From Wenzhouxiangella marina (GTDB lineage Bacteria; Pseudomonadota; Gammaproteobacteria; Xanthomonadales; Wenzhouxiangellaceae), in assembly GCF_001187785.1 (NCBI RefSeq), contig NZ_CP012154.1:1296501-1360500 (forward strand): a stretch of 64,000 nt of DNA, read 5' to 3'. Shown here piece after piece: positions 46,866 through 55,378 of this stretch (the first letter of the stretch is position 1; every line of letters starts with the position of its first letter). Both the position numbers and the translations under genes were made by a program. The notes beneath the pieces were generated by a model. That model was not told the origin of the DNA. It worked only from the letters and a program-made list of their open reading frames with translations, and made no database searches.

Positions 46866-49484
46866 TCAATCTCGCTCGATCGGGTCTGTATCGGTGATGC
46901 GGCCCTGGTCATTGACACGACAGAGCGCCTCGAGATCGCAGCGGCTGCAGGCGTTGCGATCGCGCGGATCGACGGCGGCCTGACCGCTCAGCACGCCCTC
47001 GGCCAGGTTCTCCAGGGCCAGGTGCCAGTCCGCCCGAAGCTGCTCCCAGTCCTCGTAGGCCTTGAACCTGGAGGCGCCCCTGATCTTGCCGAGCACCTTC
47101 GTGCCGGGAAGGCCCAGGTCCGAGCGGGCCAGGCCATCGAAACCCATCTGGTCGGCACGCAGGCGCGCGAAGGCCAGGCCCGCCGGCGCCGGATGGCGGG
47201 GCGTCACGTAGGCCGGCAGCTGCAGCTCCTTGAGCCTCGGGTCCGGGGCCCAGTCCGAACTGGCCGTGCGTCCGGTCTTGTAATCGAGGATCAGTTCGTC
47301 TTCGCCGATCGAGTCGATGCGGTCGATCTTGCCGGTCAGGCGCAGGCCGGCGAATTCCAGCTCAACCTGCTGCTCCAGGGCCTTGACCACGAAGGGTGCG
47401 CGGTCGAGCTCGATCTCGAGCCAGCGCTCCACGGACCGCATCAGGCAGACGGCTTCCAGCGCACGCTCGGTGTCGGTCATCAGCAGGGGATTCAGGTTCA
47501 GCAGCTCGGTCAGGCTCTCTTCGATGCAGGCCCCTATCCGCGCCGTGCGTTCATCCTTCGAAAGCGCCCGCAGGGCGGCCTGGTCGGGCAGGTCGGTCCA
47601 GAAGCGTTCCAGCACCCGGTGGATCAGGCTGCCGCGCGTGAGCGCATCCAGGCCCGGGCTGGGCGGCAGGGGCACCTCGGCGCCCAGGCGATGGCGGGCA
47701 AAGGCGCGGAAGGGGCAATCGGCCTGGTCCTGCAGCACCCGCGTGCCGCCCTTGAGTTCCGAGGCATCGAAGGCCGGGCCCTGGTCGTCGAGGTCGACGA
47801 ACTCCATCGGCGCGGCCTCGATCGACTCGGCCAGGCGGGGCTCCACCACCGAGACCGAGCCCAGCAGATGCGTGGCCTTGAGCGCCACGTCATCGCTGCC
47901 CCGGGCAAAGCTGCCGACGCGAACCGGCGCAATCCAGGCCAGGGCCTGCAGTTCGGCCCGGGAGCGGGCCAGGCAGGCGGCCGGGCTTGCCGATGGAAGC
48001 GGCGCCTGGTGGTAGTGCGGGATGAACGGATCCCGGCGGCTCGCACCCGGCCAGGCCTGCTCGTCCAGGCCGACGATCCAGGCCGCGTCGAAGCGCGAGC
48101 CCAGGGCTTCTTCGACACCCAGGATCTCGACCGCGGCTCCCGGATTGCGCTCACGGAAAGCCGCGTCCCCGGCCATCTCCCGCAGCCGTTTGAGGGCCTG
48201 GACGCGGGCCATCGGTGTGTCCTGCACCAGGTCCAGGCTGCTGAAGGCCTCGAGCAACTCATGAAAGCGCTGCAGGGCTTGGAACTCGCGACTGTCCAGC
48301 GCGCGTCCCCGGCCGAAGCCCAGCGCGGCCAGCTCGCCCTGAAAGCGCTCGATCCACTGCGAGGGCAGGGCGCGTCCGCGATGCCTCCGCCACAGGCCCT
48401 GCCACTCGCGGAGCTTCGTGGACAGGGTCGAGGCCCCGGCACGACCCGCGTACTTGCCCAGCTCCCCGGCGTTCGTCCACCAGGGCTGCTTGCGCCAGAC
48501 CAGCTGCCGCGCGCGGGCGCGGGCCAGGGCCTCCTTCTCGGCGCCGGCAAGAAACGGCGAGCGCCAGAACACCTCGGCCTGGGTCGGGTCGATGCGCTCC
48601 GGGTCCAGCTGCAGGCAGGCCAGGGCATCGGCGACCAGGGCCCAGCTGCTCAAGGCCGGACCCAGGGAGCAGTGCCAGGCCGGCGTGGCCGTCGGTTCCA
48701 GCGCGGAGGCCGCGGGGGCGAAGGTGCGGCGGAATAGCCGCTCGACGTCCGCCAGGTGATCATGCAAGCGTGGCACGACGACGGCCAGACGGACCTCGGG
48801 GTTCTTCTCGATCTGCCCTCGCGCCCAGACCGCGGCGGCGCGCAGCTCGGCCGTCGTGTCCGGAAAGGCCTGCACCTCGGCCACCAGTGGGGCATCGGCC
48901 GGCAATTCACCCGCGATGATCTCGACACCCGCCGTCTCGGCCGCATCGAGCAGCGAGCGCTGCAGCGGCGGCATCGGCAGCTCGAAGCCCGTCAATTCGA
49001 TACGCCCCGGCAGGGGCACCGCGCGCTTCTCGATCAGATCCGGCAGCATCGCCGCCAGCGCCCACTCATCAGCCACGTTCTGCTTTCGGCACCTCGCTTG
49101 ATAGGCCCCGGCCCAGGCCTTGAACTGGCGCTGGTCGACGGACAGGCCTGTCTCCGACCAGCGGTAGGGCAGGGGTAGCTGGAACTCGTGGATCAGTCGC
49201 CAGCTGGCCTGCGCCATCTCTGCCACGCGCGGCTCGCCGATGAAGATCTGGTGGTCGATCACCGAGCGCCAGAGGGCGCGGGCCTGGACCCCCGAGATTG
49301 GAATCGGCTCGATCGCGCCAGCGACGTAGGCCTCCTGGATCAGCTGGCTGATCCATTGGCCCATGGCCAGAACCTGGGGTGTGGCCCAGGAGGATTGGCC
49401 GGAGTCAGCCGCTTGGGTCGCCAGGGCGTGGCGCTGGGCGCGGGCCAGGCGGGGGGTTGGGGTGAGGAGGTTTGTTTTCGCCAT
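46866..49484 (-). CDS. AddB-like PD-(D/E)XK nuclease (TIGR03623-type probable DNA repair protein)
   Basis: The protein has 872 residues starting MAKTNLLTPTPRLARAQR. It shows the extended AddB-like body without a Walker A motif. The C-terminal nuclease core has ELILDYKTGRTASS. The cysteines of an AddB-type 4Fe-4S staple are visible: one in DQADCPFRAFARH and three in ACSRCDLEALC (Cx2Cx5C). This matches the beta/gammaproteobacterial family described as related to AddB. Transcription probably continues into the AddA-like gene across the family D hairpin. Start is ATG 49484; the Shine-Dalgarno is weak. Confidence 0.85.
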   Translation of the reverse strand: MAKTNLLTPTPRLARAQRHALATQAADSGQSSWATPQVLAMGQWISQLIQEAYVAGAIEPIPISGVQARALWRSVIDHQIFIGEPRVAEMAQASWRLIHEFQLPLPYRWSETGLSVDQRQFKAWAGAYQARCRKQNVADEWALAAMLPDLIEKRAVPLPGRIELTGFELPMPPLQRSLLDAAETAGVEIIAGELPADAPLVAEVQAFPDTTAELRAAAVWARGQIEKNPEVRLAVVVPRLHDHLADVERLFRRTFAPAASALEPTATPAWHCSLGPALSSWALVADALACLQLDPERIDPTQAEVFWRSPFLAGAEKEALARARARQLVWRKQPWWTNAGELGKYAGRAGASTLSTKLREWQGLWRRHRGRALPSQWIERFQGELAALGFGRGRALDSREFQALQRFHELLEAFSSLDLVQDTPMARVQALKRLREMAGDAAFRERNPGAAVEILGVEEALGSRFDAAWIVGLDEQAWPGASRRDPFIPHYHQAPLPSASPAACLARSRAELQALAWIAPVRVGSFARGSDDVALKATHLLGSVSVVEPRLAESIEAAPMEFVDLDDQGPAFDASELKGGTRVLQDQADCPFRAFARHRLGAEVPLPPSPGLDALTRGSLIHRVLERFWTDLPDQAALRALSKDERTARIGACIEESLTELLNLNPLLMTDTERALEAVCLMRSVERWLEIELDRAPFVVKALEQQVELEFAGLRLTGKIDRIDSIGEDELILDYKTGRTASSDWAPDPRLKELQLPAYVTPRHPAPAGLAFARLRADQMGFDGLARSDLGLPGTKVLGKIRGASRFKAYEDWEQLRADWHLALENLAEGVLSGQAAVDPRDRNACSRCDLEALCRVNDQGRITDTDPIERD

Positions 49485-49681
49485 AATCAAGAGTATGCCG
49501 AAGGCGGTTCTCAAAAGTTGAGAAGCCCGATCAGCCATAGCCCTCGATTCGTTCTAGCATTGATCAAGTTGGCGTGGCCAAGATCGATGCAGCTGTGAAT
49601 CCTGAGAACAGTTGGGCTATTAGTAATCCGCAAGGGGTTTACGTAGACTCGTTTGCAGAATCCCGACGATAGCAATTTCCT

Positions 49682-50698
49682 ATGCGATTTTTTCAGAATT
49701 TGCTGGCGCTTGTCTCGCTCGCCCTGAGTTTCTCGATCAATGCGCAGACGGAGTATCGCTTTGAGTCCGGCGAGTTTGGTGGGATCGGGTACCCCATCGG
49801 CTCACGCATCGTGGCCGATATTGAGCTTTCAGGTCCCATACCGACCTGGGAAGCTGAGGTGTCAGTCGTCGATCAACTGGTTTCTCTGCGCCTGGAAGAT
49901 GGATTGCAAGTGCGCACGCTCGACAATTCAGTGGTGTGCGAATTCACGGTGGCTTTCGACGCCAACGGCGGCATCGCCCAATGGTTTCTGCAATTGCATG
50001 AGTGGCCACCACCCTCTGACGACTTCCGCATCGACTACGTACATCTCTCCAGCGATAGAAACATAGGCAACCTCCTGGGCACCAAAGGCATCCCGGCAGC
50101 CCCCTGTGGGGACAGCGGATTCGCTTCCCTCAACTTTGTGCCGGTAGGCGATTTTACCGGCGAGTCTGTTCTGACACCCGAACCTCCCGGGGTCTACTTG
50201 TATCGAAGCGATGCGTTGCAAGCGACGCAGGCACCCTACTTGGACGGGGATCATTTCAATTTGCGGGTGAGCTTCGCAGGTAGGTTGCCCGCGAACCAGG
50301 TTGATTTCGACGCCAGGCCATTCATTGAATCGCTGGAAGTGGTTGACGATCGCGTCGAACCGTTGCGGCGACCGCTTGAAAGCTGCCAATTCCAGGTATC
50401 CACTGATTCGAATGGGCACATCGTTGATTGGGCAGTCGGGATCAGCGAGCCGTTCCCGGGACCGGTTGGTGTTCCCCCACCAGGCTGGGATTCTCTCACC
50501 TGGGCTTGGTCTCTGTCGCCGACCTCGGATCAGGTCGGATATTCCGAAGGCGGCTGTCCAGGTCAGCTCTTCGGCGAATCTGCAAGCGGTGGACAATGGC
50601 AAGGTGTCGTGACCAGTGCCGTACCCAGCCTTGGAGTACTGGGGATGATTATGCTGGTTCTGGGGTTGTTGGTAGCTTCGACGCGAATACGGCACTGA
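49682..50698 (+). CDS. Secreted/anchored protein with IPTL-CTERM-like sorting tail
   Basis: The protein has 338 residues with signal peptide MRFFQNLLALVSLALSFSINA. The middle consists of two related beta-rich halves (IGSRIVADIELSGP, VVCEFTVAFDANGGIAQWFL versus ESCQFQVSTDSNGHIVDWAV), suggesting an internal duplication. The C-terminus is AVPSLGVLGMIMLVLGLLVA followed by STRIRH: short motif, hydrophobic span, basic end, like IPTL-CTERM/PEP-CTERM-type sorting signals. No function is recognised. The base composition and codon use look less GC-biased than the flanking core genes, suggesting transfer. Confidence 0.7.
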   Translation: MRFFQNLLALVSLALSFSINAQTEYRFESGEFGGIGYPIGSRIVADIELSGPIPTWEAEVSVVDQLVSLRLEDGLQVRTLDNSVVCEFTVAFDANGGIAQWFLQLHEWPPPSDDFRIDYVHLSSDRNIGNLLGTKGIPAAPCGDSGFASLNFVPVGDFTGESVLTPEPPGVYLYRSDALQATQAPYLDGDHFNLRVSFAGRLPANQVDFDARPFIESLEVVDDRVEPLRRPLESCQFQVSTDSNGHIVDWAVGISEPFPGPVGVPPPGWDSLTWAWSLSPTSDQVGYSEGGCPGQLFGESASGGQWQGVVTSAVPSLGVLGMIMLVLGLLVASTRIRH

Positions 50699-50915
50699 GT
50701 CGCTCCTGGTCGACGGACCAACCAAGACAAGGACCAAGACAAGGACATCCAGGGTTCTGCTCGGTGACGGCTAACCGGGGGCTGGCCTACGGTATTCGAA
50801 ACTCACATTAGGAGTTTGGGGAGCGGAAGAAGCATGGTTTCCGCCTGAGTTCCCCGCCTTTCGGCCATGCCACGCAGCTGGCACTTGCTGGCTGGTCTGG
50901 GATTAGGTCGAGCCT

Positions 50916-51035
50916 CTACTCGGTCTGTTGCTGCATCAGAATCTCGGCCTGCTCGCAATCGATGCCCTTCATCCACGCCTGACGGCACTGCGCCGTCGCT
51001 TCTTGCGCATACTGCGGAAACCGCAACGGCTCCAT
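50916..51035 (-). pseudogene. 39-codon ORF remnant, copy 1 of a small repeated family
   Basis: Read on the minus strand, the ORF runs MEPLRFPQYAQEATAQC ... AEILMQQQTE-stop. It aligns without gaps with the ORF at 56893-57300 once the MITE there is removed; shared residues include QATA-like QEATAQC/ERATAEC, QAW and ILM-QQTE. The nucleotide match continues upstream of the ATG through a TGA, so the piece is probably the 3' end of a longer ancestral gene or a repeat unit. The surrounding 50699-51366 has no other gene I can support; a 132-residue minus ORF there is in a different frame and unlikely to be real. Confidence 0.5.
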
Positions 51036-51177
51036 TGCTTGGGCTGCTGCCAGATTTCAGTGGCTTTGCCCATAAGGGCTTCTGTCCACTTCCGATGCAT
51101 TGAACGCTACCGAAAAGAAAGGCGCGCCGCACGCATCCGCTGACGACATGGAAGAAGCCGGGCGCATCCGTTGGTGC

Positions 51178-51220
51178 AATCTGGCTTCGGGGGTAGGTCA
51201 TGGAGCCAGTCTGGCTTCGT
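51178..51220. repeat. Dispersed repeat fragment, copy 1 (partner about 52152-52194)
   Basis: GGGGGTAGGTCATGGAGCCA and following GTCTGGC match GGGGGTGGGTCATGGGGCCA plus GTCTGGC near 52160. With the small-ORF fragments nearby, this shows that 50.9-52.2 kb contains decayed copies of one larger element. Confidence 0.5.
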
Positions 51221-51366
51221 GCCCGTGTAGAGGTTGGGGGGGGCGTACTCCGGCCGAGTAGGTGGTGTGTTCGGGATTCGGGGTGTTACCTGAAAGGCTT
51301 CTTGACTACACTGGCAAACTAGCCTACGTTAGGCAATTATGGCGTTTGTTAGTTGGGGTTTCCTAT

Positions 51367-51621
51367 ATGAAAAATACCAAATTGGGCTATGCAGGCCTCG
51401 GTTTCTCTTTGGTTAGTGTCTTGGCTATCCTTTTCTTGGTTCCGATGCTGATTCCATCGACTCGGGATCATTTGTTTTTCCACGGCCCCTGGTACATTTG
51501 GTCGGGTCAGTTGATCGCAGTAGTACTGGGTGCGTTGAGCTTTAGGACTATTTCGGGAAAGCTCGCGATCGCTTCCGGTGTTTTGGTAAGCCTGCTGTTG
51601 GTTGGTTGGTTGCGCATTTAA
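51367..51621 (+). CDS. Small membrane protein of unknown function
   Basis: The protein has 84 residues starting MKNTKLGYAGLGFSLVSVL, with about three hydrophobic spans (LVSVLAILFLVPMLI, IWSGQLIAVVLGALSF, ASGVLVSLLLVGWLRI). It resembles small inner-membrane proteins found in accessory regions; I recognise no family. Base composition is clearly less GC-rich than the core genes. The next gene starts 20 nt later, so the two are likely co-transcribed. Confidence 0.6.
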   Translation: MKNTKLGYAGLGFSLVSVLAILFLVPMLIPSTRDHLFFHGPWYIWSGQLIAVVLGALSFRTISGKLAIASGVLVSLLLVGWLRI

Positions 51622-51641
51622 GGCATTGCCCATCCCAGATC

Positions 51642-51899
51642 ATGGCGAATCTAAAAGCCTTTTTCTCGAATAGGGATGTAGGACGTCTTAGTATTCTGCT
51701 TTTTTCGCTCTGCTTGGCAGCGGCTCTTTATTCTCGCTTTTTTGGTGATGGTTTTGGCGTGATTCTTGGGGTAGTGCCCGCTCTGTACGGGATGGCTATA
51801 GCTGCCGTGCTGGGCGTTTTCAGTATCTTTACGCCAGAGGGAAAGGCCACACTCTTTGTTGCGGCGATTGCCGTAGGGATTGTTTGGTTGCTTGGGTAG
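51642..51899 (+). CDS. Small membrane protein of unknown function
   Basis: The protein has 85 residues, MANLKAFFSNRDVGRLSILL, followed by three hydrophobic spans (LLFSLCLAAALYSRFF, VVPALYGMAIAAVLGVF, LFVAAIAVGIVWLLG). It has the same low-GC character as its upstream neighbour and is probably part of the same transferred pair. No family is recognised. The 51900-52238 stretch after it holds only a decayed repeat fragment. Confidence 0.6.
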   Translation: MANLKAFFSNRDVGRLSILLFSLCLAAALYSRFFGDGFGVILGVVPALYGMAIAAVLGVFSIFTPEGKATLFVAAIAVGIVWLLG

Positions 51900-52104
51900 C
51901 AGCCAAGATGAGGCAAGACGAGGACAGCCTCGACTTTTGGAACCGAGTGTTGATGCGGAGTGGAGTTGAGTCTTCCGGATTTCTCGTCTGGTTTTCTCTG
52001 AGGTTTGTCTCGCGCGGCGTGACCCTGACCCGAATCCCCGGTTTTGCAGGCGTGCCAGGTCACCAGTGAATGCTGGTTGGACTAAGGCGCAGGTGTTGTT
52101 GCTG

Positions 52105-52128
52105 CTCGGTCTGTTGCTGCATCAGAAT
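52105..52128. repeat. Small-ORF family fragment, copy 3
   Basis: 24 nt here are identical to 50919-50942, encoding the ILMQQQTE end on the minus strand, but the stop codon is replaced by CAG. The rest of the copy has decayed. This accounts for most of the otherwise gene-free 51900-52238 stretch. Confidence 0.55.
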
Positions 52129-52238
52129 TCGACTTCGTCCGGCGGGGCGATCTGCCTGCGGGGGTGGGTCATGGGGCCAGTCTGGCCGCCGCACTGCCTG
52201 GGCGGTAGAGAGTTGCACCTCGATGTGCTGCAGGAAAT

Positions 52239-52631
52239 CTACTCGGTATCGTGGGTACCCCCGATCGAGCTTGGCCATGACTCGAAGCCGATCATTGAGC
52301 GATTGACGTAGGTCGCTCGCTCAAACTCGGTGATGTTCATGGCGATGCGAGGCAGGTCCGGGAACAGCGCGGCCAGGGCTGCAACCACGGCGGTCGACAA
52401 CCGGCGACGCTGTCCCATGCTGCGGCCCTGCATGATGTGCGCGAACACATGAATGAACGACGACTGGCGACCACCAACCAGGCCGCCGGCCTGGGGACGA
52501 AGACGAACCTTGATGTCGCCTTCGTCGAAAAGGCCGGAGGCAACCGCGACCGTATGGATCTTGCGGAGCACTTCGTTTTCCGCTCGAAGCGCCAGAAGAT
52601 GCTTCGAACAGTCGATGATGAAATGTGGCAT
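52239..52631 (-). CDS. 5-carboxymethyl-2-hydroxymuconate delta-isomerase family protein
   Basis: This 130-residue tautomerase-superfamily protein starts MPHFIIDCSKHLL with the catalytic N-terminal proline directly after Met. The segments VRLRPQAGGLVGGRQSSFIHVFAHIMQGRS and FPDLPRIAMNITEFERATYVNR match CHMI (HpaF) of homoprotocatechuate degradation. No other hpa genes are in the window, so the substrate may differ. It follows the flavodoxin gene by 12 nt on the same strand and is probably in its operon. Confidence 0.85.
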   Translation of the reverse strand: MPHFIIDCSKHLLALRAENEVLRKIHTVAVASGLFDEGDIKVRLRPQAGGLVGGRQSSFIHVFAHIMQGRSMGQRRRLSTAVVAALAALFPDLPRIAMNITEFERATYVNRSMIGFESWPSSIGGTHDTE

Positions 52632-52643
52632 GTTCAGTTTCCC

Positions 52644-53276
52644 TCAATTCTGCGCTTCTAGCGACGGAACGGCGCCTGGTTTCGAATGCAGCCCGAGCAG
52701 CGCTCCGGTCTTGAATCGCGCCGCGAGCTCAGCGACCCGCGCACCCAGCAAGGCGGCGGTTTCCCGGTCCGAGTCGGGGGGCGTGATCTCGGCCGGCTCG
52801 TCGGCGTTGGCCTGGGCCATGGCGCCGAGCGAGCCACCGATGCGGTTGATGTCTTCGATCGAACCGGTCGAGGAATTGTTGCCCGGCAGCAGCCCCAGGC
52901 TGACCCAGATCATGCCGTGCTGGGCGGCCAGGGTGGTGAGCTGGCTGAGCGTGGCGTACTTGTCACCGGCCTGCGAGCTCGAAATCGTGAAGCCGGCGGC
53001 CAGCTTGTCCTGCCAGCGGCGTTGCAGCCACAATGACGACGTCTGGTCCATGAAGGTTTTGAAGGGGCCGGACACTGCGCCCATGTAGGTCGGCGAGCCG
53101 AAGATGATGGCGTCGGCCTCGGCCATCAGCGACCAGTGGCGTTCGGTCAGGTCGGTGACGTCGATCAGTTCACCCCGGGCGCCGTTGCATCGTTCAACAC
53201 CAATCTGGACGGCGCGGGCGACGGCGGCGGTGTGGCCGTAGCCGGAGTGGTAGGCGATCACGACAGATACATTCAT
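52644..53276 (-). CDS. Flavodoxin-family (WrbA-like) FMN protein
   Basis: The protein has 210 residues. The N-terminal phosphate-binding loop is VVIAYHSGYGHTAAVARAV, followed by ADAIIFGSPTYMGAVSG and the typical FTISSSQAGDKYATLSQL. This is the flavodoxin-like NAD(P)H:quinone oxidoreductase group. AGGAA lies 8 nt before ATG 53276; the longer frame upstream runs through a probable operator. It lies downstream of a LysR gene and upstream of the CHM isomerase. Confidence 0.86.
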   Translation of the reverse strand: MNVSVVIAYHSGYGHTAAVARAVQIGVERCNGARGELIDVTDLTERHWSLMAEADAIIFGSPTYMGAVSGPFKTFMDQTSSLWLQRRWQDKLAAGFTISSSQAGDKYATLSQLTTLAAQHGMIWVSLGLLPGNNSSTGSIEDINRIGGSLGAMAQANADEPAEITPPDSDRETAALLGARVAELAARFKTGALLGLHSKPGAVPSLEAQN

Positions 53277-53354
53277 GCTGGTATTCCTCGATGGTTTGAA
53301 GGCCAGCGTAGCGACCCGGAAGCCCGGGAAAATCCCCCGAAAGGTGGAAACACT

Positions 53355-53371
53355 ATTCACCCGGCGTGAAT
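53355..53371. promoter_or_regulatory. Inverted repeat ATTCAC-N5-GTGAAT, possible LysR operator
   Basis: A perfect 6+6 inverted repeat lies in the 107-nt gap between the LysR gene and the flavodoxin gene, about 80 nt upstream of the flavodoxin start. Position and size fit a LysR-type binding site, but no binding is shown. Confidence 0.4.
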
Positions 53372-53383
53372 GACCCCCGCCGT

Positions 53384-54277
53384 TCAGGCGAGCGCCTTCT
53401 CGATGGCCTCGACCAGGAAATCGAGCAGGAAGCGGACCTTCAGCGAGGCCTCCCGATGCTGCGGATAGACGCCGTAGAGCGCGTGCAGCTCGCCGCCCCA
53501 TTCGGGTAGAACGCGAATCAGCCGACCGGATTCGAGAGCATCCACGGCATAGATCTTCGGCACCAGCGCGATACCCAGCCCCTCGATGGCCGCGTCGCGA
53601 ACCGCCAGAGAATTGTTGGCTCGAAAGCCGCCTTCGATCGCGACGCGGGTCACGGTCCCCTCTTTTTCGAGCATCCAGTTGCGCGGCGAGGCCGAAAGCG
53701 AATAGATCAGACAGCGATGTTTGGACAGATCCTCGGGGCGCTCCGGCGTGCCGAATGAGGCCAGGTAACCGGGCGAGGCGCAGACCACCCGCTCGATGTC
53801 CATGAGCTTGCGCGCCTTCAGACTCGAGTCCTGGAGCAGCCCGCCGCGAACGGCCAGGTCGAAACGCCCTTCGATCAGGTCGACCGGCTGGTCGCCGAAC
53901 TCCACGTCGAGTTCGAGCTCCGGATAGCGCGCCGCGAAGCGGGCGAATATCTGCGACAGCAGGACGAGGCCGAGAGACAGTGGCGCGCTGATCCGAAGCA
54001 CGCCGCGAGGCTCGGAGACGCTCGAGCGCACAGCATCGTCGGCCTCTTCCAGTTCGTCGAGAATGCGCGTGATCTGGTTGAAGTAATCGTGCCCGGTGTC
54101 GGTCAGCCGCAGTGAGCGCGTTGTGCGCTGAATGAGCTGCACTCCCAGGTCGGCCTCCAGCTCCTTGATGATCTTGCTGACCGCGGCATTGGACAGGTCC
54201 AGGTCCCGAGCAGCGGCGGCAAACCCGTTCAACTCGATGACGCGGCGGAACACCCGAAGGGCGGCGAAGCGGTCCAT
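53384..54277 (-). CDS. LysR-family transcriptional regulator
   Basis: The protein has 297 residues. The N-terminal winged HTH is MDRFAALRVFRRVIELNGFAAAARDLDLSNAAVSKIIKELEADLGVQL, followed by the RTTRSLRLTDTG wing. The effector domain spans residues 90-290 (GVLRISAPLSLG, FDLAVRGG, GLGIALVPKI). It resembles the CrgA/DsdC-like subgroup that often controls adjacent oxidoreductases. It is divergent from the cyclase-EamA genes and upstream of the flavodoxin-CHMI genes, so either side may be its target. Confidence 0.92.
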   Translation of the reverse strand: MDRFAALRVFRRVIELNGFAAAARDLDLSNAAVSKIIKELEADLGVQLIQRTTRSLRLTDTGHDYFNQITRILDELEEADDAVRSSVSEPRGVLRISAPLSLGLVLLSQIFARFAARYPELELDVEFGDQPVDLIEGRFDLAVRGGLLQDSSLKARKLMDIERVVCASPGYLASFGTPERPEDLSKHRCLIYSLSASPRNWMLEKEGTVTRVAIEGGFRANNSLAVRDAAIEGLGIALVPKIYAVDALESGRLIRVLPEWGGELHALYGVYPQHREASLKVRFLLDFLVEAIEKALA

Positions 54278-54376
54278 TGTTTACCGGGGGTGGAAGGTGA
54301 TTTCCTGATTTTGCGGATTATCTTCCAGGAGTGCAAGGCGTACCTTGAGTCTGCACCGACCCATTTGGAGAATCCC

Positions 54377-55375
54377 ATGCTTGCATCCCCCCTCAAGACC
54401 CTGCTCACCGCCGCCACGCTGGCGGCCGCCGCCTGGGGCCACGCGGAGCAACCCGCAGTCGGCACCAGCCCCTGGGGCCCCGAAGACGAGATCGGGCGAC
54501 TCAACCTCATGACCCCGGCTTCCCGCGCCGAGCTGCTCTCGCGCGTGACCGGCGGCGAGGTCTACGACCTGTCGGTCGATCTGTTCATTGGCATGCCCAG
54601 CTGGCAGGCCGCGGGCGATCCGCACTACCGGATGTGGATGACCCACACGCCGCACGGCACAGTCGTCGACGATCCGCTCGGCCTGGGCGAGACGATGAAC
54701 GAGCATGTCAGCTACACCGGTGCGGCGTTCTCGATGTACACCCACACGGGCACGCACATCGACACGCTTGCCCATTTCGGGCTCGACGGGCGCATCTGGA
54801 ACGGTTTCAGCGCCGCCGAGCACCTGGGCGACCGGGGCTGGCAGATCGCCGGCGCCGAAGCGTTGCCGCCCATCGTTGCGCGCGGAGTGATGATCGACCT
54901 GCCAGCGTTCCTGGGTGTCGACATGCTGCCGGAAGGCCATCGCGTCACCCGGGCAGAACTGCGCGGCGCCCTCGAGCGTCAAGGCGTTGCAATGAAACAA
55001 GGCGACGTGGTCCTGATCCGCACCGGGCGCATGCAAGTCTATGAAGACGCCGCCGCCTACATGCACAACCCGCCGGGCCTGGGCTTGGACGCCGCGCGCT
55101 TCCTGGTCGAGACTGGCGGCGCGATGGTCGTCGGCGCCGACAACCTCAGCTTCGAGGCCTTCCCTTCCGAGGTCGAGGGCAATTACGTGCCCGTGCACAC
55201 CTACCTGCTCGCCGAACAGGGCACGCCGATTCTCGAACTGGTCTACCTGGAAGGCCTGAGCGAGGCCGGTATCTACGAGTTCGCCTTCATTGGGGGCGGA
55301 CTGCGGCTACGCGGCGCCGACGCGGCCCCGATGCGACCGATCGCCCTGCCGCTGGCGCCTGCCGACGAGCGCTGA
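54377..55375 (+). CDS. Cyclase (kynurenine formamidase-like) family protein, exported
   Basis: The protein has 332 residues with signal peptide MLASPLKTLLTAATLAAAAWGHA. The metal site HTGTHIDTLAHFG (HxGTHxDxxxHF) identifies the cyclase/formamidase superfamily; GDVVLIRTGRM and VVGADNLSFEAFPS are typical of its larger members. It may hydrolyse a cyclic or N-formyl substrate in the periplasm. GGAG lies upstream of ATG 54377. It is followed after 3 nt by an EamA transporter gene, implying an operon. Confidence 0.83.
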   Translation: MLASPLKTLLTAATLAAAAWGHAEQPAVGTSPWGPEDEIGRLNLMTPASRAELLSRVTGGEVYDLSVDLFIGMPSWQAAGDPHYRMWMTHTPHGTVVDDPLGLGETMNEHVSYTGAAFSMYTHTGTHIDTLAHFGLDGRIWNGFSAAEHLGDRGWQIAGAEALPPIVARGVMIDLPAFLGVDMLPEGHRVTRAELRGALERQGVAMKQGDVVLIRTGRMQVYEDAAAYMHNPPGLGLDAARFLVETGGAMVVGADNLSFEAFPSEVEGNYVPVHTYLLAEQGTPILELVYLEGLSEAGIYEFAFIGGGLRLRGADAAPMRPIALPLAPADER

Positions 55376-55378
55376 GCC

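Noticed and set aside
50803-51201. 132-codon minus-strand ORF
   Set aside because: It is in a different frame from the conserved small-ORF remnant and shows no family features.
51321-51335. GCCTACGTTAGGC as an integron attC-like core
   Set aside because: It contains GTTAGGC but there is no partner core site, no folded attC at cassette length and no integrase; the two small genes are 20 nt apart with no recombination site between them.
51884-52069. 61-codon plus-strand ORF after the small membrane proteins
   Set aside because: It has no ribosome-binding site, no recognisable motif, and sits next to a decayed repeat fragment.
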